Below, piece after piece: positions 1-10,400 of a DNA stretch of 64,000 nucleotides. Position numbers and translations under genes: made by a program. The DNA is taken from positions 11,869,067 through 11,933,066 of the forward strand of contig OX344758.2 of NCBI GenBank assembly GCA_947034885.2, in the 5' to 3' direction. This DNA is from Thuidium tamariscinum (Eukaryota; Streptophyta; Bryopsida; Hypnales; Thuidiaceae). The notes under the pieces are model-generated. The model was not told the origin of the DNA and searched no databases. It saw only the letters and a program-made list of their open reading frames with translations. The stretch's first letter is position 1, and each line of letters starts with the position of its first letter.

Positions 1-380
1 CAATAATAAATTGTTGAATAATAAATTGTTAAATTTTTTGTCAGGGAATAAAAAATGTCAATCTCAATAGTTTGCATATGGTAATAAACAATTTACATAA
101 AATGATTTTATTATTATTCAAAAGTATTGAATAATGTTATGTAATGAACTTTGAAGTTTATTTTAGAGTAGAGAATCCATAATTGCTCCCAAATTGAAAC
201 TCTTCATCACTTCCATCTCATTAATCAAAATAGAATGATTCAAATATATATAATCAATTTTAAATTTTTATTTCTAAGAAAAGTCATCTATCTAGTTTCT
301 TTTGATTGCTTGACCATGAAAAAAAATCTTATATACCATACAATAAATTCTTAACCACGTAGTCAAAAGTTATGAAAATG
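1..380. other. AT-rich intergenic DNA
   Basis: No gene seen. The first 30 bases contain a direct repeat of AATAATAAATTGTT. The rest is low-complexity AT-rich sequence without a coding signal. Confidence 0.6.
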
Positions 381-656
381 CATTAGAGGAGATTCGGGGG
401 CAACAGGAGACTGCGAAAGCCCTGTTCCCCGAATTGTTCCCGATCAGTAATTAATTTCAAAAAAATTTCAAAAAAAAAAAAAAAGTTCATCCTGAAATGC
501 AAAAAAAAGTCCAAAATTAAAATTAAAAAAAAATCGGTGACGTGGCACACTCTCGACCACGTCGGCACAGGCCAGTTCCGCATTCCTGCGGCAGATTCCT
601 GCGTTCACAGCTTCAGGAACTCACAGTCTCCCGTTGCCCCTGAATCTCCTCTAATG
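381..656. mobile_element. MITE with ~30-bp terminal inverted repeats (family M, copy 1)
   Basis: The ends are inverted copies of each other: CATTAGAGGAGATTC at 381 and GAATCTCCTCTAATG ending at 656, with the match continuing inward through a GGGGCAAC core. A TA dinucleotide stands at each end (384-385, 652-653), as expected for a TA target duplication. No coding capacity. The interior has poly-A/T runs and a GTGACGTGG / CTCGACCAC block also found in the copy at 33.8-34.2 kb. Confidence 0.8.
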
Positions 657-1628
657 AGTGGGTCTTAAAGAAAAAAACTCATCAACATGTTATTTGAAAA
701 TCTCAAAAAATAAAAATAAAAATTGCATTTGTAGTGAGTTGTCCAAAATTGCTATATTGCCAAGAAATGTTGGTAGGTCCTTTAGGGGTTAAAATACTTG
801 ATTCATTTCAAACCATTTAAGTAATAACATATATCTTTTTTGTTGGTTTGTTGAATGCAAAAAATATCCCATATGCAAAAATATAATTAGGAAGGATTCT
901 ATAATTTCTTGAATATTTTTTCTTTGAAACATGATTATTCCAATAAACTTTAGTTTTACATTTAATATGACCTATATTAATCATAATAGGCTTTGCTATA
1001 GAAGGCAACTCATTCTAATCAATCCTCCCTATTATAATAGGCTAGGATTTTTGATGAGTAATGATACTATATGATAAATAATAGAACACATGCTTTGTAA
1101 GATGGCAATTGGTAATGAAGCCCCCTCCACTAGTGCTACAGTTTTCCAATCACAATAATAAAAGACGTTCAATTTTAGAAGTGACCTTTTGTTGGAAATG
1201 GAATAACCTATATCACTTATATAGGAAGATCAAAATTTTGAGTTAAAAAATTTATAGTTATTTTCTTTTGTGAACCCCTCCCCCTCCTTTTTTAGTCTAT
1301 TTTTGCACATCGAAAAATTCACTCACTCAAGAAACCTACCCTAGAGATACATGCAATGGCTTAAGTGATCAAAAATGGTTTGCTTCCCTTATTTCCAACC
1401 CCCAGTTATAAACAAAATTGATGAAGAGTTGGTTGCAATATTGAGAGACATGTAGCCAATTATAATGTGCCACAATTGTGTCGAGACTTGACGCATAATT
1501 TATCACTATTCATTTCTACCTTTGCAAAAATAGAGCAACCTATACAACCTTAATGGAGAGCGATCCAAAATGGGTCCTCTACTAAAACCCAATTGTCACA
1601 AAAAATTCCTTGCCAATGTTATCATTAT
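657..1628. other. AT-rich intergenic DNA
   Basis: No gene or clear element. A short GTCCTTTAGGGGTTAAA-like string at 777-794 resembles one at 58790-58797 next to the guanosine deaminase gene. It is too short to interpret. Confidence 0.5.
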
Positions 1629-2380
1629 TAAGGTAGGAGGTTCTTAAAGTGCTTAGGCTTTAAAATCCCCCCCCTCCCCTTCAAAGGTGCATTGTTTGTA
1701 GATGTTTTCTTTTTGTTGCACCATTAATGTACGAATAGTGTACACTTGAGGAGGTGGGTGATTTTAGAGCCCTATGCCATTTCAACTTTAAAAGTTCATA
1801 ACTAATTCTACAAAGCTCCCAAAAATATGAAAGAATTGGAGTTAGTTACCAATTTGACTTTAAAAGTTCATAACTAATTCCACAAGCTCCAAAAATATGA
1901 AAGAACTTGATTTAGTTACCAATTCGACTTTAAAAGTTCATAACTAATTCCACAAAGCTCCAAAAAATATGAAAGAACTTGAGTTAGGTACCAATTCGGC
2001 TTTAAAAGTTCATAACTAATTCCACAAAGCTCCAAAAAATATGAAAGCACTTGAGTTAGGTACCAATTCGACTTTAAAAGTTCATAACTAATTCCACAAA
2101 GCTCCAAAAAATATGAAAGAACTTGAGTTAGGTACCAATTCGACTTTAAAAGTTCATAACTAATTCCACAAAGCTCCAAAAAATATGAAAGCACTTGATG
2201 TAGCTACCAATTCGACTTTAAAAGTTCATAACTAATTCCACAAAGCTCCAAAAAAATATGAAAGACCTTGAGTTAGTTACCACAAATTCGACTTGTCTTT
2301 CGAGGAAAATTTACTGGAAAATATTCAAGAAGTTTCACGGCTCCCCCGAACTTAGTTTCGCTTGAGAGACCTCCTCTCCA
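1629..2380 (-). mobile_element. MITE-like element expanded by a 72-bp tandem array (family E, copy 1)
   Basis: This is an inverted-orientation relative of the 330-bp element at 51808-52137. The left end TA-AGGTAGGAGG (1629-1640) and the degenerate right end CCTCCTCTCC (~2370-2379) correspond to the AGGGAGGAGG / CCTCCTCCCT ends of that copy. Matching blocks run through the whole length, including GGGCTCTAAAATCACCCACC read on the minus strand. The difference is that an internal unit present once in the other copy is repeated about seven times here. Confidence 0.7.
1783..2290. repeat. Tandem array, ~7 units of 72 bp
   Basis: The string AATTCGACTTTAAAAG recurs at 1921, 1993, 2065, 2137 and 2209, exactly 72 bp apart. 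Less regular outer units begin near 1781 and 1851, and another closes near 2285. Units are more than 90% alike in the centre. Because 72 is a multiple of three, the minus strand reads as a repeated 24-residue peptide. That frame is a by-product of the period, with no start or gene context. Confidence 0.9.
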
Positions 2381-2385
2381 CGTCA

Positions 2386-2970
2386 ATACAAATATCTTTG
2401 GCGTGCCTGCCCTCCGAGGCTCCGACGGCCCCGAGCCTCTTCTTCTCCTCCTCCGTCTCTCTCACATTCCTTCCAAGGCAGCCCGCCCCCTACGCTACAG
2501 GAAGCTAAGCAACAGCTTTTTTCGACCTCCCGTCTCCGCAGTCACCAATGTCGACACTCCAACACAGACTACTGTTCACAAGCTTAACTTAGCCCGTCAT
2601 GATGGCGCACTGCGTGTAAAGCCCAGTGAGCTGGTCCCGGCTGCCTGGGCCGAGAGAGCGAGACTGAGCGAGAGAGGTGAGCCAGCCGCCAGCACTCCCA
2701 GCAGCCTCATTTCCCACATGCTGCTGCGAACTCCGCCACCGGAAAGTAGTTAGACTTTAACGCAGATACCACAACAACAAGCTCTCATCATCCATTGATC
2801 CAAATCAGCCAGGGACTCCCAGTAGTGTATCACCGCCTTGACCACACCGCCGCCTCGACATGCCCTCCTGGTGAAGGAATCTTGCAGCATTTCTATAGGT
2901 ATAGAGATTTATAGGTATATGTCATGCATTCATAATTTCATTCATGAATTACAACGTAATTTTCATACCG
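2386..2970. promoter_or_regulatory. GC-rich upstream region of the cotransporter gene
   Basis: The base composition changes sharply from the AT-rich repeat to GC-rich DNA with pyrimidine-rich tracts (CTTCTTCTCCTCCTCC near 2438). The 116-codon reading frame here starts with GTG, not ATG, and has no recognisable domain. The region is read as promoter-proximal DNA, not as a gene. Confidence 0.45.
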
Positions 2971-2978
2971 TATATAAA
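2971..2978 (+). promoter_or_regulatory. Candidate TATA box of the cotransporter gene
   Basis: TATATAAA lies in a GC-richer context about 590 bp upstream of the first ATG. About 40 bp downstream is a CT-rich tract (3019-3058) typical of plant transcription start regions. This predicts a start near 3000-3010 and a leader of about 550 nt. The position is inferred from motif and spacing only. Confidence 0.5.
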
Positions 2979-3464
2979 GCTCGAGAGACACCAAGAGGCG
3001 CATACTGACATTGACAAGTCTCCTTCGTCTTTGTCTTCGTCGTCCTCGTTTCCTGCTCCCCACATGCACTCGGTAGTTCACTTGCAATTGATGACCCACT
3101 AGCTACTGAGGAGTGAGAGGAGGAAGAGAGCGAGCGAGTTGGGGAGGGAGAAAGGGAGGGATAATCACGTTGCGGCGGACGGAGAAGCAGTTGCCTTTAT
3201 TATTAATGTAAATTGATTGAAAGGGGGGTTTAGCTGGAGCTGAGTGCGCTTTTCGAGGATTATTCTCACACCGGGATTCTCCGCCACCGGTTGTCCGTCA
3301 TCGTCGCGAACGAGCTTGGGTCCAGGACCTGCATGGGTGGGGTATTAAGGGGGAGACAGGGGAAGGACTCGATCATTTCGTGAAGCAGAGCTGGGGAGAG
3401 AGAGGGTGGAGTTTGGGGGTGACGGAAGTCAGGATCCATGGGGTGAGCAAGTGTTAGAGAGTTT

Positions 3465-3540
3465 GTGTGTGAGAATTGATGAGAATTGGTGACTATTGGT
3501 GAGGATTGGTGAGGATCGGTGAGTATTTGTGAGAATTGGA
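3465..3540 (+). repeat. Degenerate 10-nt tandem repeat in the cotransporter leader
   Basis: Variants of GTGAGAATTG, GTGAGGATTG and GTGAGGATCG follow each other with a period of about 10 nt immediately before the start codon. The period is not a multiple of three, and the tract lies in the predicted 5'UTR. Confidence 0.75.
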
Positions 3541-3563
3541 GGGTTCTTATAGTTGATCTAGAG

Positions 3564-6500
3564 ATGGCGGTGTTGCGGACTGCGGAGGAGATGGAGGCGA
3601 ATCGAGGGCCGCCAACAGGAGGATGTCCTTGTCTTCCGACGCGCGTGGCGGCGCGCCTGTCGTCTTCGGAGTCGCTACAAGGCGCTCGCGCGAGTGTGAA
3701 GAAAGGCGCGGCTGCTAGCGGACAGCGTTTGTGGTACAATGTGTTGCATAAGTTGCGTGGGGGTGGGCACAGCACTGGTTCTGGTGGGCTTGGGACCTAC
3801 AGCGGCGTGCTTATCCCGACTTGCGAGAATATGTGGGGTGCGTGTCCTCCCCTGTTGTAGAGATATTTCCTGTTTCCGTGATTTATTTGCACTACAGTGT
3901 TCGATTAGTGATTTGCGTCTGTGAGAGTTGCGATTGTGTGCAGGGGTGGTATTTTGCCCTGTTCGATGCAATTTGGCTCACACCGCTGCGTTTGGTGTTG
4001 TATTGTCACTGATGGTGCAAGAGTGTACGATTGTGCAGGGGTGCTGATTTTCTTGCGGTTTTTCTACATCGTGGGAAGCGCGGGCGTGTGGCAGACGTTT
4101 CTCATCGTCTTCATCTCGTTCCTGTGTGCCATGCTCACCACCATGTCGTTGAGTGCCATTGCGACCAATGGGAAAATCGAGCAAGGGGGAACATAGTAAG
4201 TCTCGTCGTGACTCTTTAGCTACTAGACCTGCCCCTCCAGTTCCGTGCAATCCTTCGCAGTACTACCCTCCCTTCCCATGTGAACAATCCCGGCTGCGTC
4301 ACGTGTCGAGCGTTTCGGGCTGAATTCACACCGGGAAAGTATTCATGCATGGTGCATGCCCGAGGTTAATTGAGTTTTTTCTCACCTTGTTTGCGAAATT
4401 CCTGACAGTTATCTCATCTCACGCGCGTTGGGACCGAAGCTCGGGGGCGCTGTGGGATTGTTGTACTACATCGGCGTGTCTTTGCTGGCGGTTTTAGAGG
4501 TACTAGCGCCATTCTCAATCGCTGTATTCTCAGGATTTATCGAAGGTTTATGGTTTCGGACCGAATTATGTTTATTTGATGGTTTGTTATTTGATGGCAG
4601 TGTCTCGGTTCGGTAGAGATGATTGTTTTTACCTTCCCGTCGCTCGACTTCGTTTCGGCAAATCGAATTATTGGCGCGTGTATCTTACTCGTGCTCGGTA
4701 TCTTGGTAAGAATTTTATTCAAGCTCTTGTTAGTGCATTGCTCTTTGTTTTTGAGCCTTTGCTAATTGTGTGATTTGCGCATCTGACCGACTTCTTGATT
4801 GTGAGTTCTTGAATTTTGATTTTTGTTTTTTTGAGGTGTTTGCAGGTATTTTTCGGAATCAAATTCGTGTCGAAATTAGGTCTCATCTTCTTCGCCATCG
4901 TGCTGTACACCATGCTGTCGTTCTACATGGGTCTGGGTAAAGCTCCGCGAGGGGTGCACCCGTCATCTCTCACGGGGTTGTCGTGGACCACCTTCAAGGG
5001 AAATTGGAGCCCCGGCTACCCTGCTGGAAAATCGTTCTCCACGGCGGTGTCGCTCTTCTTCCCTTGCTTCACTGGTATCCTCAGGTACTCCGCCCGTGGC
5101 ACCAGTTTCAGTTTCAAATTTGAATTCAAATTTGTTTCGGGAGGGCATTGGTGGGAAAACCTTTTGAATATCTCTGATTCGAGTGTTTGGGACTCTGTTC
5201 TTTTGTCATCAACCTGTGTTCTTGAACTGTTATTTTCTGCGTTTTTACTTGTTCTTTTGTCTTCATCCTGTGCTCTTGAATTGCTAGTTTTGCATTTTTC
5301 TCCTTTCTTTTACAATATCCTGTGTTCTCGAAGGGAACTTCTCAGATGTAATTGGAAAACGTTGGAAAATCCTTCAAATTGACGCGGTGTCAGAAAGCGA
5401 AGTTATTTTCATATCCGTGGCAAAGTTTGTTTTGGAAGGGTGTCTGAGATGGTTTGAATTTTGGTTGCAGTGGAGCAGATCGTGCGACCAATCTTCGGCG
5501 ACCGGAGAAGTCGATTCCGCAAGGGACGTTGGGAGCGGTGGTGCTGAGCTTCTGCATGTATATGTCTTACATGGGTTTGTGGGCCGCGGTGGCGCAGCGA
5601 GACTATCTTCTTGGAAATACCGGAGGAGGAGACCATGCCATGCTGTACGTCGTGAGGGAAGTGGCTTACCCGGTGGCGATTCTCACTGAGCTCGGGATCA
5701 TTATTGCGTCCATTGCGCAAGCCATGCAGTGCATCATCGTGTCGCCTCGTCTGCTTCAGGTAGGATTTTTTCTCTCATTCTAAGCTAGAGAGGATACTCT
5801 TTCAAGCATTTTAATCACTATGTAGGAGCGAGCTTTTAGAGCTCCTTGGAGATGAGCTCACTGGAACAGTATCGTACTTGGAAGCCGTAATCTTCGTGGT
5901 TTTCTTGTGTGCTTGAAATGTGTTGGATACTGTTTCTTGATGTGATTAATGAGCTGGAGTATCTGTTGCATGTAGGCGATTGCGGCTGATGGAGTGGTGC
6001 CGTTTTTGGGACCTTTTGCGACGAATTCGAAGCAAGGGGAGCCTCGGAGAGCTTTGATGGCGACCACCACACTTTGCCTTGTTTTCGCTATGATTGGAAG
6101 TTTGGATGCTGTGGCGCCACTCGTCTCCATCTGTTTCCTGACTTGTTACTCAGCTCTCAATCTCTCCTGCTTGGTTCTTTCTGCTGTCAATGCGCCAAGG
6201 TAAGAGTTCATTCGAATATATCGGCATTTATATCTGAAACTCATGCGTGACCACTAGAATCCTGTGAATTTATGACATTTTAGGTGACTTAAGTCGTAGC
6301 CAGATGTATCCACCTGAGACAACACGTTCTCATCACTTCAATAGCGTTTTACAGCCAATTATGCCCTGGTAACTTGATTGACACGTGTCTTCGTTTACTG
6401 TGTTTTTTCTCCTTTACAGTTGGAGGCCGAAGTGGAGGTACTATCACTGGAGTGCTGCTCTTGTAGGATTTTTGGCTTGTGCAGCGATGAATTTCGTCAT

Positions 6501-9500
6501 CGTGTGGTACTGGGCTTTGGTGGCGATGGTCTTCCTTGTCTTTGTCTACCTCTACATTGACTTCCGCCAGGTACCTCTTTCTTCTTACTCCTGAATGTTG
6601 ACGAATGTCGGAATCAGATATTTCAAAAGTGTTCTTCCTCGATTTTAGTGATGTAATGTTTGACCTTTTCTGAATTGTACTTTTCAATCTATGATCAATC
6701 AAATTGGTCATTTTAGAACCACGGATCCTTGGTCCTCTAGGGGTGCTTTGTCTGGTTGCTTGTAATGTGTACTTCAACAACAGTCATATGTAGGGCTTAA
6801 GGCTTAGTTTTTACTGCTTGGGACCGAGAATGAAGAGAAACTGAACTGAAACACTATCTGTGCAGGTGGAAGTGAACTGGGGAACAGGCTTAGGTGGGCT
6901 TTGTCTTCAAATAGCCGTGCGGGGGATTCTCTCGGTTGGAGAGGAAGCTCGCTATACTGTCAATTGGCGACCTCAGCTCCTGTGTCTTTCCAAGCCTCGA
7001 TCCTCGTGGACCAACAGTGGACACGCAGACCATGAGTTTCTCTGCTTCACTTCCCAGCTCAAGAAGGTGTGGTTTTTAGCTCAAATATCTGTTGCGGAGT
7101 TTTAGGTATGAAAATAATATTTCTGTGGAAAGTAAAGAGTATTTAGGTGTGAGTAATTTACATACCGAACACTCTGGGCTCATTATATTTTTGTGGGAAA
7201 TAACAGGGGCAAGGACTGTGCGTTGTGACTGTCATTCTGGAGGGTAAAGTGGAGGAGATGACGGCTCAGGCAGCAGGCGAAAAGGTATTTCCATGCAGCA
7301 AGGCAGTAATCACTTCCTGTTCATTAGCCTTGGAACGTCTTTAAGCCTTCAATCTACCCATTTCTCGTGGTATAAAATTTCTGTTGGAGATAATGGCAAA
7401 TAATAATCTCTCTTTACTGACAATTTTTTTCTTGTATGTTTCTTCCCAGATCGAGCTTGAAAACCGAATGTCAGAGGCAAAAGTAACAGGCTTTGGAAGA
7501 GTCTTGTGTGCAAATTCGTACCGCGAGGGCAAGAGTTATGCCATTCAGTCATCAGGATTGGGAAGTTTGGAGCCTAACACAGTAGTTCTGGGTTGGCCTA
7601 CGAAGTGGAGAGAAGAGGGCCATGAAGACAATGCTGAGGTAGCTACTAATGCCATTCAGAAGCTGGTTCGTGACAGAAAGTTTCTTCAGTGCGATGGAGC
7701 ATGCTCTAAATTTTCTGCACACTTGTATGTTTGTGTCTATGCAGATTTTATTGGAGACTTTAGCAGAATGCCGCGCGGTAGACAAGGCTGTTCTCTTGTG
7801 CATGCACTTGGACAGGTTTCCTGGCAAAGAGGAGTTCCAGGAGGGAGTTATTGACGTTTGGTGGATTGTCCACGACGGAGGGTTGCTCTTGCTTCTGGCC
7901 CATCTTCTGCAACAGCACAAGATTTGGCGTAAATGCAAGCTTCGTGTGCATACTGTCGCTGAGAAGCTCGATAACTCGGAAGAGGTGAAAAAGAACCTGG
8001 AGAGGCTTTTGGAACTCGTCCGAATTAAGGCTGAGGTTCAGGTGTTGGAGCTTGATGAGTCGTGTTTGGCGCCCTACACATTTGACTACACCATTCGTGT
8101 GGAAGAAGCCAGGGCTTTCGCCGAGGAGGTTGCCAACTATCGGTAAGATCATACTGTTTCATTCTTAGTCTCTTCTCGGCCGTGCATTGTCACGCCTATT
8201 GTCCAAAGCGCGGTCAATCCTTAGAGGATCAAGACTCTGAAATTGGTTTGATATATCTTAAGCAGATTTGAGTAGGTCATACTCCTGAAATTTTGCACCT
8301 TGTGTTATCACAGAAAGACGATCGAACATAGAGGTCCCATCAGCCCGGACACCTCAAAGAAACGCTCTGAGATTCCGAAGCTAGGGGGGGAGAGATCGAA
8401 GTCATTAGAGAGACAGAAGGACAAAGGTCTGCCAACGTTTCAGCTGACTGATATTCAAGGAATTCAGCATTTGAGTTCCCAATCGCGTCGGGAAAAACGA
8501 AATTCAGGAAGTAAGACTTGCCTCATCATCTTCAATTGCAGAGCAGTTTGTTTTTATTCTTTATTGATTTATTAGGATTTGGTAATTTTGACGTATGTTA
8601 ACTCTAGATCTCTTTTTATTGTTGTTATTCAGGTCCTAACGAAGGGAAAGGCTCCCCAAACCATCTCGACGATGTGGTATTAACTTCCTCTCGCTCACAA
8701 CGTTCATCAAATGTAATGGTACCATCGTTTCTTCCGGTCTCTCCACCCCGGAGTGCTCCCATCTCCCCTTCGCCTTCGCCGCGGACACCGAGGACTGATG
8801 AACTCGACGTAGATGCTGCTGCTTCGACTTCCACTTTAGAACCGGTCACGACTCCACGCCGCAAGCCGAAGAAGAAGACCCAATGGGCTGATGGTGGCGA
8901 GGAGTCTGTGGAGATTGTGGTCGATGATGGAAATTCGCATGACTCCGACGGCGGGAGTGACGAGGTAAGACAGCACATCCTTATTCGCTCTTGCTTGAGT
9001 GTCCTTTCATAGGGAGATCCCATTTTCAACTGTGAAGAGATCACATCCGGGTACAAGAACCAAATCTGTTTAGATCGATTTTTTTTATCACTATGTTTAA
9101 ATTCTTGAGGTGATCATTCAAAGTGGAAGGTTGTAGGCCACAATTGAAGGACTAATCCTCAATCCCATTTCTATTCATAGACCAGTGACCATAGGCATTC
9201 AGCAAAGTCGTGCTTACACGCAACCAACTTGCTTAATAAAAGACCAAACAAGTACACGGATGAATAGATGAGTTGCTGTTGGTAGTAGAGGTCACTATGG
9301 GAGACAGGATCAGGTCCCTAATGGTTTTGGTGTCCTTCACTAAATGGAGAGTGGCACATTCACAACCTTTGCCGAGTTCAACAAAGTGATCTCATTCTAC
9401 GATTTCAATTTCCGCGCCGATTTTCTGTTGCGTATTGTTTTTGGAGTTTGAGTGAAGGTTGGCGATGTGCAGGGTGACGAGTCAGACGATGATAATTCTA

Positions 9501-9814
9501 CCCACGGTTCCCTGCTGTATCCCGGCTCTCCAGGAGGCAACCCCGCTGCACCCGAAGACATTCCCGAACCCATGCGAAGGACATGGGAGTCCTTCAGCCA
9601 GAGCTACTCACCGAAGAAGCTGAACGACATCATAGTGGAGCAGTCGCGTGATGCCCAACTGATTCTCATCAACCTTCCGGACCATTACAAAGGCATGGAA
9701 CCCCATCGCTACATGGTGTATTGTGAGGAGCTTTGCGAGGGGTTGAACAGAGTGCTCCTGGTCCATGGTACAGGCAAGGAGCTCTGGGGTGGCCAAGCTC
9801 ATCTTGGCTTATAG
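3564..9814 (+). CDS. Cation-chloride cotransporter (SLC12 family), complete, 15 exons, 1088 aa
   Basis: Exons: 3564-3837, 4039-4195, 4409-4499, 4601-4705, 4846-5084, 5471-5759, 5976-6199, 6420-6570, 6866-7066, 7207-7284, 7450-7638, 7745-8142, 8314-8510, 8633-8964, 9473-9814. All junctions are GT-AG and the coding total is 3267 nt. The first ATG in the open frame was taken as the start. Family signatures are GTYSGVLIPTCENMWG (TM1), LSAIATNG, RALGPKLGGAVGL (TM3), FFPCFTGI (TM6) and, at the C-terminus, VIDVWWIVHDGGLLLLLAHLL. SLC12 proteins couple chloride to Na+ and/or K+ movement through a LeuT-fold of 12 helices followed by a cytosolic domain. The N-terminus is short (about 70 aa before TM1), and residues ~800-985 form a Ser/Pro-rich then acidic insert. 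The TM1 Asn (N89) and TM6 Pro/Thr (P282, T285) of the K+ site are present, but the TM3 Tyr position is Glu174. It looks more like SLC12A9-type proteins than angiosperm CCC1, so ion specificity is not assigned. Confidence 0.93.
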
Positions 9815-10400
9815 GAAACAGTCACGATTTTAAGTTTCGCAAATCCCTTTTGTACAGAAAATCCTAACCATGTAATAATTCAGAGGTCGTCTAATCTGCT
9901 GATGGCATCGGTGTGCACTCCGTGGCATTTGCTTCTCAGTCACCATTGAATTTTGATGTTCAATCTGGTGGTCTAGAAATGGTCAGAATGATGGGTTTTT
10001 CCATATGATTTTGAACCTGAAGGAACGGCCATAGTGGAGAGTCTGGCGTCAGTATGATTCGTTAATTGCTATTAGTTCCAGCTTCCTAGCAGAGCAAGAT
10101 TCAGTAGTTGCGCCAGGCAATTTATGTAACTTAGTGCAGCCTACAAGCAGGCTTCCGAGTACCGGTAGTTGATATGTTGTTATGATGATGAAACTTGATT
10201 GTAGTGCCTTTGTTCTTGCAAAGGTGTAATTCTCTAATATTGGACAGAGTTTGGGAATTCCAGGGTAAATTCGTGTAGTTTGATTTCGGAGTTGTGCACC
10301 GCGTGGTGACATTCAGAGAAATATTTATGAAACCTCGTGCTTTTAGTGTTGAGTTCCTCAACCTTATTATAGCACATTATATGTTATTACCGTCACTTGT
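9815..10400 (+). other. Probable 3'UTR and downstream flank of the cotransporter gene
   Basis: Sequence of intermediate base composition follows the stop codon, with several AATATT/ATAATT-type stretches that could serve as plant polyadenylation elements. No other gene is visible. Confidence 0.4.

Noticed and set aside
1916-2194. 92-codon repetitive reading frame on the minus strand
   Set aside because: It is a by-product of the 72-bp tandem period inside a transposon copy, with no start context and no related gene.
2403-2753. 116-codon plus-strand frame in the GC-rich region before the cotransporter
   Set aside because: It begins with GTG, has no domain or splice partner, and lies in promoter-like DNA.
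3266-3775. 169-codon minus-strand frame
   Set aside because: It lies opposite the leader repeat and exon 1 of the cotransporter and is explained by their composition.
7639-7744. Read-through of cotransporter exon 11 into the open frame that follows
   Set aside because: The donor GAG-GTAGCT and the acceptor before ATTTTATTGG give continuous family similarity, while the read-through sequence does not match.
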